A stretch of 64,000 nt of DNA from an uncultured Aquimarina sp. (GTDB lineage: Bacteria; Bacteroidota; Bacteroidia; Flavobacteriales; Flavobacteriaceae): the NCBI RefSeq assembly GCF_947500065.1, contig NZ_CANMQT010000003.1, positions 577,663 to 641,662 on the forward strand. Reading direction: 5' to 3'. The notes beneath the pieces were generated by a model. The model did not search any database. It was not told the origin of the DNA and worked only from the letters and a program-made list of their open reading frames with translations. Below, one piece after another: positions 54,961 to 63,920 of the stretch. Both the position numbers and the translations under genes were made by a program. The first letter of the stretch is position 1. Each line of letters opens with the position of its first letter.

Positions 54961-55695
54961 ATGACCATTAACGAAATATTAAAAAATACGCTGCACCGAC
55001 CTTGGGAACTACCGAATAAAGACTGGAAGTTTTATCAAGAATGGAATAAAGCAATTTTCTTGCATTGGAAAGTAGATTATGATGAGCTAAGAAAATTTGT
55101 ACCTAAAGAATTAGAAATAGATTTATTTGAAGGAAATGCATGGGTTTCATTAGTGGCATTTTCTATGGAGAAAATTAGGCCAAAAAATCTACCACACTTC
55201 GCTCCTATTTCTAATTTTGGTGAAATTAATATTCGGACATATATCAAATCAGGAAAAAAGACGGGAGTTTATTTCTTAAGTATTGAAGGAGGGAAAAAAA
55301 TTTCCTGTAAGATTGCTAAGGAAATTTCAGAACTACCCTACCGATATTCTAAGATGAAGAGAAAATCAAATTCTTATGTATCTCAGAATACCGAATTTAA
55401 CGACAGTTTTGAAATTCAATTCAATCTAGGAAAAGAACAAAAAACTAAATCCAATCTGGACATCTGGTTAACAGAACGATATGCTCTTTTTCAGGATACT
55501 AAAGATGCTATTAATGAATATGAAATTCATCATCCTGTTTGGTCTTTACAAGAAATAGAAATTAAAAGCTTAACTACTCATTATGCTCGCTTCGAGAATT
55601 TACTGAAAGGAACACCTAATCAAATTGGGTATTCTAAAGGGGTTCAGGTAATTGCTTGGGGAATGCATAAAAAGAAATTAACTGATTATTATTAA
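54961..55695 (+). CDS. DUF2071 / YqjF-like protein
   Basis: A 244-residue cytoplasmic protein of the DUF2071 (YqjF-like) family, of unknown function. Family parts include LHWKVDYDELRKFVPKELEIDLFEGNAWVS, ISNFGEINIRTYIK and GVYFLSIEGGKK. No signal peptide or membrane helix is seen. It is divergent from the NYN gene, with 56 bases between starts, so their promoters must overlap. Confidence 0.85.
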   Translation: MTINEILKNTLHRPWELPNKDWKFYQEWNKAIFLHWKVDYDELRKFVPKELEIDLFEGNAWVSLVAFSMEKIRPKNLPHFAPISNFGEINIRTYIKSGKKTGVYFLSIEGGKKISCKIAKEISELPYRYSKMKRKSNSYVSQNTEFNDSFEIQFNLGKEQKTKSNLDIWLTERYALFQDTKDAINEYEIHHPVWSLQEIEIKSLTTHYARFENLLKGTPNQIGYSKGVQVIAWGMHKKKLTDYY

Positions 55696-55831
55696 CTAAG
55701 ACGTACGAAAGATATTAATACGATAAAATATTTTAGATTTTTAAAAAGTTTGATTTTAAGCTAAATTCCTCTAATACAATACAGAAACTCAGTTTTACGT
55801 TTACATACTTATTGATAATAATTCGATAACT

Positions 55832-56137
55832 ATGAAACACATTGAAGACAAAATATCAAGGTTTATAAGTAAAAATCTCAACGGACTAAAGCCTAAAGGT
55901 ACAATTGAATGTTTTCTTGATGATACATCCTCTATATCTTGTAAAAGCACTTATTCATCAGGTTTACTAAGTCGTTCTGAACAAAAATTCTTTGAAAATC
56001 TATCTGAAAAAGACGCTTCTGAATTTCTTACTATGGTAAATAAGCTTATAAAAAAATCTTCAAATAACAATAATCGTTCAATACGTTCCTGCTTAATTAA
56101 TTTTAATTCGATTAAATTTGAATTCAATTATTATTAA
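55832..56137 (+). CDS. Hypothetical protein
   Basis: A 101-residue frame beginning MKHIEDKISRFISKN, rich in Ser, Asn and Lys, with a likely helix around residues 58-77 (LSEKDASEFLTMVNKLIKK). It lacks signal peptide, membrane segment or known motif. Its stop is 33 bases before the VOC gene on the same strand, so both may be co-transcribed. It is probably a small flavobacterial gene of unknown function, but chance cannot be ruled out. Confidence 0.5.
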   Translation: MKHIEDKISRFISKNLNGLKPKGTIECFLDDTSSISCKSTYSSGLLSRSEQKFFENLSEKDASEFLTMVNKLIKKSSNNNNRSIRSCLINFNSIKFEFNYY

Positions 56138-56169
56138 ACGAATCAAAAACATCATTTACATCACCATAT

Positions 56170-56826
56170 TTGGAAATAAAAACACTAAACATATTTTCAA
56201 GAAACCTAGAACAACAAAAGGAATTTTATAATGACCTATTAGGGTTTCAATGTCAAAAAAATATAGATACCCTCAGTCTTTTCACTCAAGAAAACACATT
56301 AATATTCAGAAAGTCCAAAAAAGATTTCTATTATCATTTTGCGTTTTTAATACCAACGGGCTCAATCCATAAAGCAATTGATTTTTTAGAGAATAAAAAT
56401 ATTTCACTTTTACCTTATAAGGGAGAGAAAATAATTCAATTTGATAGTGGTAGCGCTATTTATTTTTATGATAAGGATGAAAATATAGTTGAGTTTATTG
56501 AGCGTCCATTAGTAAATTATCCCAAAAGCAATAATTTTTCTATTGATCAAGTGATCAAGCTTAATGAAATAGGGCTACCACATATAGATCCTATAAAAAT
56601 GGCAGATACTTTGATTAATGAATTTGGAATTAACCCGATCAACAAAAATATGTTACGTGAAAAATTTTGTTGGGTTGGTGACCATAATGGAGTAATCATT
56701 GTAACAAGAGAAGGTAGAAATTGGCTCCCAACCGATAGACCCGGAATTGTAAATGATTTCACTATCTGTTATGAAGAAAATGGAAAAGAATACAACATCT
56801 CTTTTGAAAACAACGCAATAAAATAA
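56170..56826 (+). CDS. VOC-family (glyoxalase/bleomycin-resistance-like) protein
   Basis: A 218-residue protein. The N-terminal half (about 1-115) is a vicinal oxygen chelate module, with EIKTLNIFSRNLEQQKEFYNDLLGF and a final strand AIYFYDKDENIVEFIER that ends in the usual metal-ligand glutamate. The second half is a degenerate module. VOC proteins bind metals and act on glutathione adducts, dioxygenase substrates or drugs. The start is TTG at 56170; there is no ATG nearby in frame. It has no signal peptide. Confidence 0.85.
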   Translation: MEIKTLNIFSRNLEQQKEFYNDLLGFQCQKNIDTLSLFTQENTLIFRKSKKDFYYHFAFLIPTGSIHKAIDFLENKNISLLPYKGEKIIQFDSGSAIYFYDKDENIVEFIERPLVNYPKSNNFSIDQVIKLNEIGLPHIDPIKMADTLINEFGINPINKNMLREKFCWVGDHNGVIIVTREGRNWLPTDRPGIVNDFTICYEENGKEYNISFENNAIK

Positions 56827-57032
56827 AGCGCTAAAAGTTATTTTTTACAAAAAAAGCATTGAAAATAGGTTTTAATCCGAAAAAACAAAGCTTTCGTCGA
56901 TCCTTTCTAATACTGGGATTCCCAAGGTTCATACTTCAAAATGGCATTTATTTCTACTTCAATTACGTTGTTTTAACCTTTTATTAATATATAAGTTTCT
57001 ATATTTGATTGAACAAACAATTAATTAGACTT

Positions 57033-57542
57033 ATGAAAAAACTATTTTTATTGGCCATTGTGCTTATCGGTTTTACAACAATTTCTAATGCCCAAAGTTT
57101 CAAGTTTGGTGTTAAAGGAGGAGTTAATTTTGCTAATGTAGATTCTAGGTTCGATACGGATGCTAGAACTGGTTTTCATATTGGTGCAGTAGCTACATTG
57201 GGTTTAGGAGATAAATTTGCGATACAACCTGAAATTTTATATTCCGCTCAAGGAACGGATGATGTAGATGTAGATTACGTAAATGTGCCTATTTTATTTA
57301 AGTATAAATTTTTAAAATTCTTTGATGTACATGCAGGACCACAGTTTGGTATCGTTGTTAATGATGGTTTCCAAGCTGGAGAACCAGAAAGTTTTGATCT
57401 AAGTGCAGCTGCAGGTGTAGGTGTCAAATTTTTAAAATTCTTTGCTCAAGCAAGATATAATCATGGTGTTACGGATGTTCAGGATGGTATTAGCACTAAA
57501 AATAGAACTTTCCAACTTTCTGTTGGATATTACATCTTTTAA
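57033..57542 (+). CDS. Porin-like outer-membrane beta-barrel protein
   Basis: With the ATG at 57033 (MKKLFLLAIVLIGFTTISNAQ) the protein has 169 residues and a clear signal peptide. The longer frame to 57009 adds eight residues before the signal and is unlikely. The rest is a PF13568-type barrel: FGVKGGVNFANV, FHIGAVATLGLGDKFAIQPEILYSAQG, VDVDYVNVPILFKYKF, HAGPQFGIVV. An 18-base direct repeat encodes KFLKFF twice (57303 and 57427), matching repeated barrel strands. It should sit in the outer membrane; its role is unknown. It ends at a 20-bp hairpin shared with the convergent helicase gene. Confidence 0.85.
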   Translation: MKKLFLLAIVLIGFTTISNAQSFKFGVKGGVNFANVDSRFDTDARTGFHIGAVATLGLGDKFAIQPEILYSAQGTDDVDVDYVNVPILFKYKFLKFFDVHAGPQFGIVVNDGFQAGEPESFDLSAAAGVGVKFLKFFAQARYNHGVTDVQDGISTKNRTFQLSVGYYIF

Positions 57543-57555
57543 TAAGAAACTATAT

Positions 57556-57600
57556 ATAAATAAAAAAAGCGGAAGTTAAACTTCCGCTTTTTTTATTTAT
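57556..57600. terminator. Bidirectional terminator with a 20-bp perfect stem
   Basis: The arms 57556-57575 and 57581-57600 pair perfectly, with loop TTAAA and the GC core GCGGAAG/CTTCCGC. It serves both the porin-like gene and the convergent helicase gene, whose stop codon (57597-57599) lies inside the right arm. Confidence 0.9.
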
Positions 57601-58826
57601 GATCTTTTACGTCTTCTGTTATTATTTCTATTATTACGTTTAGGTTTTCCTTGCTGATTTTTCTTGGGCGGAGCAGCATTATAATCAAAAACAAAACTTG
57701 GTTCAAAACCATCTATGGTTTCCTTAGGTAGTGTTAGTCCCAATAATTTCTCTATTCCTTTTACGTAAGCTACTTCTTCCTGAGAAACTAATGAAATTGC
57801 CTCTCCGCTAGCTCCTGCTCTACCAGTACGCCCTATTCTATGAACGTAGTCTTCAGAGATATTAGGCAATTCATAATTAATTACATGTGGTAACAAAGGG
57901 ATATCGAGTCCACGAGCAGCTATATCAGTAGCCACTAGCACTCTGATTTTATTTTGTTTAAAACCGGCTAATGCTTTGGTTCTTGCACCTTGGCTTTTAT
58001 TTCCATGTATTGCTGCGGATGTGATTCCATTTTTCACTAACTTTTCACTTAGGCGATTTGCCCCGTGTTTTGTTCGCGTAAAGATCAGAACTTGTTTCCA
58101 ATTTCCTTCAGAAATTAATTTGATGACTACTTCAGATTTTTTAGTTTTATCAACCTGATACATCCTTTGATCAACCTTCTCTGCCGTTGTATTTTCTGGA
58201 GCAGCCTCTACAGAAACGGGATTATGTAAAATTCCGTTAGCTAATTTTTTAATCTCCTTAGAAAATGTAGCAGAAAACAATAAGTTCTGTCTTTGCTTAG
58301 GCAGTAGTGCTAGTATTTTATTGATATCTCTCTGAAATCCCATATCCAGCATTCTATCCGCTTCATCCAATACTAGAATTTCAGTTTTTGCCAAAGACAG
58401 CGCTCTTTGACTATGTAAATCTAACAAACGACCTGGAGTAGCTACCAATATATCAACTCCATTTCTTAGAGATCTAATCTGTGGGTTAGCATTTACACCA
58501 CCAAAAACGACCATCGATCTAAGATCTACAAATTCGCTATATGCCTTTACATTATCCAATATCTGAGCTGCTAATTCTCTTGTTGGTGTTAATATTAATG
58601 CTCGAATAGGTCTTTTTCTAAAGTGCTGCCCTTGTGATAACAACTGAAGTATTGGCAATGTAAAACCAGCCGTTTTACCAGTTCCAGTTTGAGCTGATGC
58701 CAATACATCTTTTCTTTCTAAAATTGGTGGTATTGCTTTTTCCTGAATTGGGGAAGGAACAGTATATCCTTTTTTATCGATTGCTTTTAATAAAGCATCG
58801 GATAATCCTAATGAATTAAATGACAT
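57597..58826 (-). CDS. DEAD-box RNA helicase (RhlE-type)
   Basis: A 409-residue ATP-dependent RNA helicase. Motifs in order are: Q motif ([15 protein letters not shown]), I (AQTGTGKT, about 44-51), Ia (PTRELAAQI), II (DEAD), III (SAT), IV-V ([13 protein letters not shown]) and VI ([10 protein letters not shown]). The last 25 residues are a basic Lys/Arg/Asn-rich tail ([15 protein letters not shown]) that probably binds RNA. Size and tail fit RhlE-like helicases, which work in ribosome assembly and RNA decay. Its start is 172 bases from the divergent RDD gene. Complete. Confidence 0.95.
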   Translation of the reverse strand: MSFNSLGLSDALLKAIDKKGYTVPSPIQEKAIPPILERKDVLASAQTGTGKTAGFTLPILQLLSQGQHFRKRPIRALILTPTRELAAQILDNVKAYSEFVDLRSMVVFGGVNANPQIRSLRNGVDILVATPGRLLDLHSQRALSLAKTEILVLDEADRMLDMGFQRDINKILALLPKQRQNLLFSATFSKEIKKLANGILHNPVSVEAAPENTTAEKVDQRMYQVDKTKKSEVVIKLISEGNWKQVLIFTRTKHGANRLSEKLVKNGITSAAIHGNKSQGARTKALAGFKQNKIRVLVATDIAARGLDIPLLPHVINYELPNISEDYVHRIGRTGRAGASGEAISLVSQEEVAYVKGIEKLLGLTLPKETIDGFEPSFVFDYNAAPPKKNQQGKPKRNNRNNNRRRKRS

Positions 58827-58998
58827 ATAAATTGTTTAAGAAACAACAATCTATTAAGTTATGCCATTTCTGAATGCAGCAGCAAAGGTACACCTTATTT
58901 TTAGATACCACTTCGCTTGTAAGTTTGTTAATTAACAAGGAAACTATGTTTCAATTTTATATTAGTAAAACTTCCAAAAATCTTCTATCGATAACAAA

Positions 58999-59430
58999 AT
59001 GTTATGTAGCTTTATGAAAATTAAAAAAGTTATGACTAAAACAGGATATCCCGGGCTTTTTGATAGAGTAAAAGCAGTAATTGTAGATTCCATAGTTTTG
59101 ATCATATTTATGATCATTATCACTGATATCTTTTCTACTTTCGAAAATGTACATGACAATGCCAGAATAATTGCTTTTTTATTCATATTTCTTCTATATG
59201 ATCCCATCTGTACCAGTATTTTTGGAGGTACTATCGGTCATATCCTTATTGGAATTAGAGTTAGAAGAGAAAACAATCGTAAAAAGAATATTTTATTTCC
59301 TGTAGCACTTCTTAGATATCTTGTAAAAGCTTCATTAGGATGGATTTCGTTATTATCAGTTATGAGTAACGAAAAGAGACAAGCAATACACGATTCCATG
59401 GTTAAGTCTGTAGTGGTTTATGAGAAATAA
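58999..59430 (+). CDS. RDD-family membrane protein
   Basis: A 143-residue membrane protein of the RDD family. The first helix region carries the family's FDRVKAVIVDSIVL (aspartate and arginine as in the RDD motif). Two more hydrophobic helices follow (about 60-78 and 100-120), with GTIGHILIGIRVRRENN between them. It may start at the ATG at 58999 or at 59014. RDD proteins are small inner-membrane proteins, with some linked to transport; the function here is unknown. Confidence 0.85.
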   Translation: MLCSFMKIKKVMTKTGYPGLFDRVKAVIVDSIVLIIFMIIITDIFSTFENVHDNARIIAFLFIFLLYDPICTSIFGGTIGHILIGIRVRRENNRKKNILFPVALLRYLVKASLGWISLLSVMSNEKRQAIHDSMVKSVVVYEK

Positions 59431-59518
59431 AAAAAGAATAATTCTTACCTTAAAAATTCGTTAAGCCTACATGGTCTATATCAAATCTTATAGTATATTT
59501 GACAAACATTAATCAAGA

Positions 59519-61444
59519 ATGCAATTCAGACACCCAGAATTTCTTTATGCTTTAGTTGCACTTGTTATTCCTATTATAGTTCATTTATTTCAATTACGTC
59601 GTTTTCAGAAAATACCTTTTACGAACGTACAATTTCTCAAAGCGGTTACGATACAGACTCGTAAAAGTTCTCAGATTAAAAAGTGGTTAACACTTCTTGC
59701 TCGTTTATTGGCACTGGCAGCACTTATAATTGCTTTTGCACAACCTTTTTTAGCTTCAGAAGAGGTTATCGGTAAAGAAAATGAAACGGCAATCTATCTG
59801 GATAACTCCTTTAGTATGCAAGCCAAGGGCTCAAAAGGACCTTTACTACAGCGTGCTATTCAGGAACTATTAAGTTCATTACCAGAAGATGAAACGATCT
59901 CTATTTTCACCAATACCCAAACCTTTAAGGAAGTAAGTAAAAAAGACATTAGAAATGATTTGCTTCAGTTAGAATATACTTCGAATCAAATTCCTTATAA
60001 TGCAGCCTATCTAAAAGGAAAACAACTACTAGGCGATTCCCCAGAAACTATAAAGCGTATCATTATGGTTTCTGATTTCCAACAAAAGGATGAAGCTTTT
60101 GATATATCTTTTGATTCTGAAGCCAAAACAAACCTAGTTCAACTAGCGCCCGTGACACGTCAGAATATTGCCATAGACAGTCTTTTTTTACAACGTAATA
60201 TAAACAATGAACTCGTTCTTAATGTTTTAATTAGTAATACTGAAGCTAATGCAGAGAATGTTTCAATAGCATTTTATAATGACGAAAAACTAATTGCCAA
60301 GACCTCCGTTTCTGTACCAAAAAATAGCGCCGCTACCACCCAGTTTAGGATTGATGATAATACTAAAATTAATGGTCGTATTATTCTGGAAGACCCTGCT
60401 TTGGCATTTGATAATTCCAGGTATTTTACCATTAATACTCCTGAAAAAATAAAAGTATTAGCGATTAATGAAGAGAACGATCGTTTTATAAAAAACATCT
60501 ATACTCCCGATGAATTCTTATTGACAAGTACAACATTAGATGCGCTAAACTATAATGATATTGGTAATGCTAATCTTGTATTGATTAATGAGATAAAACA
60601 GATTCCGGTTTCATTGATTAATGCTCTTAAATCCTTTAAAAATCAAGGCGGTACTATATGTTTTATTCCTGCAACAGAAGGTAATCTAGCATCCTATCAA
60701 CAGCTTATTAGTAGTTTTTCTTCTGAAGGGTTATTGGCAGTACGTACTCAGGAAAAAAAGATAACTAGCATTAATTTTTCGCATCCTTTATATAGAGGAG
60801 TTTTTGACAAAAAAGTAACTAATTTTCAATATCCAAAGGTAAATTCCTACTATCAGACAGGTGCCAGTAACAATGTTTTATCTTTTGAGGACAGCACTCC
60901 TTTCTTATACAAAACGAACGCTGCATACATATTTACTGCAGCAATTAATAATGAAAATTCTAATTTTAAGAATTCACCATTAATTGTTCCTACCTTATAT
61001 AATATTGGAAAACAAAGTCTAAAACTTTCTGATATATCATACACCATTGGACAAACTAATACCTATGATGTTCCTATTTCATTGGGCCAAGATGGAATAT
61101 TATCATTAGAATCCAGTGAAGAAAGTATCGTTCCTTTACAACAAAGTTTTGCTACTAAAGTACGTATTACAACAGACGAAGTTCCTTCTAAAGCTGGAAT
61201 ATATGCGCTAAAAGATAAAGAAAAACTAATCCACAATGTAAGTTACAATTACAACACATCAGAAAGTGACTTACAATACTATAACCTATCTACTACTGCA
61301 GAATATGAAGTGAGTGATTCAGTAATCACTTTATTTGAGCAAATAAAAGAAGAGACAAGTATTCATGAACTTTGGAAATGGTTTATTATTTTTGCTCTGA
61401 TTTTCTTATTAATTGAAATCTTATTATTAAAATATCTCAAATGA
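59519..61444 (+). CDS. BatA_N (aerotolerance regulator N-terminal) membrane protein
   Basis: A 641-residue protein with the BatA_N domain (TIGR02226/PF07584) at its start: FRHPEFLYALVALVIPIIVHLFQLRRFQKIPFTNV, then a second helix near 57-78. A vWA-like region follows (about 90-200, with YLDNSFSMQAKGSKG, a DxSxS-like metal site reading DNSFS). Then comes a long beta-rich middle part and a C-terminal transmembrane helix (about 615-637). The protein is anchored at both ends with its middle in the periplasm. This form without MoxR genes is common in Flavobacteria. It overlaps the next gene by 4 bases (ATGA) and is co-translated. Function unknown. Confidence 0.9.
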   Translation: MQFRHPEFLYALVALVIPIIVHLFQLRRFQKIPFTNVQFLKAVTIQTRKSSQIKKWLTLLARLLALAALIIAFAQPFLASEEVIGKENETAIYLDNSFSMQAKGSKGPLLQRAIQELLSSLPEDETISIFTNTQTFKEVSKKDIRNDLLQLEYTSNQIPYNAAYLKGKQLLGDSPETIKRIIMVSDFQQKDEAFDISFDSEAKTNLVQLAPVTRQNIAIDSLFLQRNINNELVLNVLISNTEANAENVSIAFYNDEKLIAKTSVSVPKNSAATTQFRIDDNTKINGRIILEDPALAFDNSRYFTINTPEKIKVLAINEENDRFIKNIYTPDEFLLTSTTLDALNYNDIGNANLVLINEIKQIPVSLINALKSFKNQGGTICFIPATEGNLASYQQLISSFSSEGLLAVRTQEKKITSINFSHPLYRGVFDKKVTNFQYPKVNSYYQTGASNNVLSFEDSTPFLYKTNAAYIFTAAINNENSNFKNSPLIVPTLYNIGKQSLKLSDISYTIGQTNTYDVPISLGQDGILSLESSEESIVPLQQSFATKVRITTDEVPSKAGIYALKDKEKLIHNVSYNYNTSESDLQYYNLSTTAEYEVSDSVITLFEQIKEETSIHELWKWFIIFALIFLLIEILLLKYLK

Positions 61445-62694
61445 ATCTCTTATTAAAGGCTGCTACTGTAATTGATCCTTCATCGCCCTTTCATAATCAA
61501 ACGATAGATATTCTAATCGAAAATGGAATCATAAAGGATATCGATGCCTTGATTGAGGCAAAAGAAGATATTGAAGAAATTAAATTAGACACGCTACACG
61601 TATCGCAAGGATGGTTTGATAGTAGTGTAAGTTTTGGAGAACCAGGATATGAAGAACGAGAAACTATAAACAATGGACTAGCTGTTGCCGCTAAAAGTGG
61701 TTTTACGCATATAGCTCTCAATCCTAACACCTTACCGATTACAGACACTAGTGCTTCTGTTGGTTTCTTAAAAGGAAAAGCATTACAAAATGCGGTCAAC
61801 CTTCATCCGATTGGTTCGCTAACAGTAAAATCAGAGGGTGTGGATATGGCAGAGCTATATGATATGAGTCAAGCAGGTGCCATTGCTTTTGGAGATTATA
61901 AAAAATCCATGCGAAATCCAAATTTGCTTAAAATTGCATTATTATATGCTCAAAATTTTGACGGACTTGTTCTTTCTTACCCTCAGGATAATAATATTGC
62001 TGGAAAAGGAATGGTCAATGAAGAAAAGCAAAGTACATTGTTAGGACTCAAAGGAATTCCAGCACTTGCTGAAGAATTACAAATTTCCAGAGATCTTTTC
62101 TTATTAGAATATACTGGAGGGAAATTACATATTCCAACAATCTCAACGGCTAAATCTGTTCAATTAATCAGAGAAGCGAAAGCTAGTGGATTACAAGTAA
62201 GTTGTAGCACCTCTGTTCACCATTTATTACTTACGGATGAAGAATTAACTACCTTTGATACTAATTATAAAGTATTACCACCACTGAGAACTTTAAAAGA
62301 CGTTAACGCACTATTAGATGGCGTTAAAGATGGAACCATTGATATGGTAACCAGTGATCATCATCCGATGGATGTTGAACATAAAAAGGTAGAATTTGAT
62401 AATGCTAAATATGGCACTATTGGCTTAGAAAGTGCATTTGGAATACTAAACAATATAATGAGTACTGAAAAAGTAATAGCACTACTAACTCAAGGAAAAT
62501 CAATATTTGGAATTAAAAATGTTTCCATAAATAAAGGGAATAAGGCTAACTTATCTTTATTTACACCAAAAGGAAATGGAACATTTACTAAGAAACATAT
62601 AGTATCAACTTCTAAAAACAGTGCATTTTTAGGAAAAGCTATAAAAGGAAATACCTATGGTATTATTTCTAACAGCCAAATAGTATTGAAGTAG
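61441..62694 (+). CDS. Dihydroorotase-like protein lacking the HxH metal ligands
   Basis: A 417-residue amidohydrolase-fold protein related to dihydroorotase (pyrimidine synthesis). Where active enzymes have the motif GFxDxHVHxREPG, this one reads GWFDSSVSFGEPG. Both metal-binding histidines are serines (62 and 64), and the arginine is glycine (66). The later histidine in the SYPQD position is also missing, while D306 (TSDHHPM) and the EPG stay. It is therefore probably not a normal zinc dihydroorotase, and resembles the inactive PyrC-like subunits known in other bacteria. Annotators may still label it pyrC. It is co-translated with the BatA_N gene through a 4-base overlap, a typical flavobacterial pair. 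Its function is unknown. Confidence 0.85.
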   Translation: MNLLLKAATVIDPSSPFHNQTIDILIENGIIKDIDALIEAKEDIEEIKLDTLHVSQGWFDSSVSFGEPGYEERETINNGLAVAAKSGFTHIALNPNTLPITDTSASVGFLKGKALQNAVNLHPIGSLTVKSEGVDMAELYDMSQAGAIAFGDYKKSMRNPNLLKIALLYAQNFDGLVLSYPQDNNIAGKGMVNEEKQSTLLGLKGIPALAEELQISRDLFLLEYTGGKLHIPTISTAKSVQLIREAKASGLQVSCSTSVHHLLLTDEELTTFDTNYKVLPPLRTLKDVNALLDGVKDGTIDMVTSDHHPMDVEHKKVEFDNAKYGTIGLESAFGILNNIMSTEKVIALLTQGKSIFGIKNVSINKGNKANLSLFTPKGNGTFTKKHIVSTSKNSAFLGKAIKGNTYGIISNSQIVLK

Positions 62695-62803
62695 CGTAGT
62701 ATTTTGTCATTCCTGTATAAACAGAAGTTTACAAAACTATTGTTGCTATTGGATATGAATCTTTAAAACTCGAGGTAAAAAACAAATAAACATAACATCA
62801 ATC

Positions 62804-63133
62804 ATGGAATCAGATTACGCAAAACAAGGAAAAACAGCAGCTATTGTGGCTTATATTACTATTATAGGAACGATCATAGCTTTTTTTATGAATCAAGATA
62901 ACAAAAATACTTTTGCTAGTTTTCATATTAGACAGGCCTTAGGCATAAACATTGGTTTTTACCTGTTAGGAGCTTTGGTTAGCATGTTTGATTCCTGGTT
63001 AATTTCATCAACATTTTACGTTTTCATATTTGTACTTTGGGTTTTTGGATTGATGACAGCTATAAGAGAAGAACAAAAAACAGTACCTATTGTTGGTCCT
63101 TATTTTCAAGATTGGTTTACTTTTATTAAATAA
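62804..63133 (+). CDS. Small membrane protein, DUF4870-like
   Basis: A 109-residue protein with three or four hydrophobic helices (about residues 10-28, 47-63, 65-90). It resembles the DUF4870 or Tic20-like 'import component' proteins often found in Flavobacteria. Conserved-looking parts are FASFHIRQALGI and VFGLMTAIREEQKTVPIVGPYFQDWF. It has no signal peptide. Function unknown. It follows the dihydroorotase-like gene after 108 bases and may be transcribed separately. Confidence 0.8.
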   Translation: MESDYAKQGKTAAIVAYITIIGTIIAFFMNQDNKNTFASFHIRQALGINIGFYLLGALVSMFDSWLISSTFYVFIFVLWVFGLMTAIREEQKTVPIVGPYFQDWFTFIK

Positions 63134-63538
63134 TTAATAAGAAAAAAAAGTACTACACAAAATACGCATCAAATGGATAACTCTTTTTTATTGAATTCTT
63201 CGACTATTCTTCATATTAACATACAATAAATAACTTAGAGTAATTTAAATTTCCTTACTTCAAATTCTTGTTTCTGAATCAGAACACCTATTAGTTAATA
63301 CTATATATAAATAGCTGAAATTTAAGCTATGACTAATCAGTATATCATTGCTACTTAATAGCTCTACAATATACTTCCTAAGATTTCATAATATCCAATA
63401 AATAAATTTCCCTAAGAATTAAAACTGTAAAAACAGTTATTTCATCATATACATCAGTTATTACTTTAGGGTAAAATCTCTAAAATATATCATTAGATTT
63501 AAAGTAATAGTACTTAACGAACCTTTAAAACACTCATT

Positions 63539-63655
63539 ATGAAATCATTTAAGACCAAACTAATTATCAATTTAAAACACCTAAAAAAATTCTTATTGTC
63601 TTTACCAAAAGCTAGTGCTGGTGCAATACATGAAAATAATGGACCTTCATATTAG
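63539..63655 (+). CDS. Small peptide of 38 residues, basic N-terminal half
   Basis: ATG at 63539, stop at 63653-63655. The N-terminal half is basic and amphipathic (MKSFKTKLIINLKHLKKFLL), and the C-terminal part is Gly/Pro-containing (SAGAIHENNGPSY), a leader-plus-core look. No modification or export genes are adjacent. It is not a typical signal peptide or double-glycine leader. It may be a real small peptide or chance in an AT-rich spacer. Confidence 0.4.
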   Translation: MKSFKTKLIINLKHLKKFLLSLPKASAGAIHENNGPSY

Positions 63656-63676
63656 TTATAAATCACATAAAATCTT

Positions 63677-63784
63677 ATGAAGAAATATTACATATTTACT
63701 CATTTATATGCCAAAAACGATAGCTTGATCAAGAAGAAAACTTTAAAGCCTATTCTAGTTACTAAGGCTATCAGCTATTTTTAA
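63677..63784 (+). CDS. Small peptide of 35 residues
   Basis: ATG at 63677, stop at 63782-63784, 21 bases after the preceding small ORF. The sequence is basic with aromatic residues (MKKYYIFTHLYAKNDSLIKK...). Nothing about its family is known. It is weaker than its neighbour and may be non-coding. Confidence 0.25.
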   Translation: MKKYYIFTHLYAKNDSLIKKKTLKPILVTKAISYF

Positions 63785-63867
63785 AGAACCTTAAAAACAC
63801 TTAAAACTTTACCCATGTGTTATTTATTTACCTTAATTTCTCAAGAAAACTTAGCCTACTAAGCTGA

Positions 63868-63899
63868 AAAAACCTGTAAAATTTCTTTTACAGGTTTTT
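63868..63899. terminator. Bidirectional terminator
   Basis: AAAAACCTGTAAAA (63868-63881) and TTTTACAGGTTTTT (63886-63899) form a perfect 14-bp stem with loop TTTC and A/T runs on both sides. It ends the minus-strand gene entering from the right edge and possibly a message covering the small ORFs. Confidence 0.85.
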
Positions 63900-63920
63900 A
63901 ATAAAACAATAGTTAGCAGA

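Larger units (their letters stand above)
63134..63920. other. 787-base gene-poor region
   Basis: It is AT-rich with no ORF over 40 codons. It contains small hairpins, such as AAACTGTAAAAACAGTT near 63427 and ATAGCT...AGCTAT near 63311-63333. In the right half are two short plus-strand ORFs (63539-63655 and 63677-63784), then a strong terminator shared with the minus-strand gene at the window edge. No RNA gene was recognised. Confidence 0.5.
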
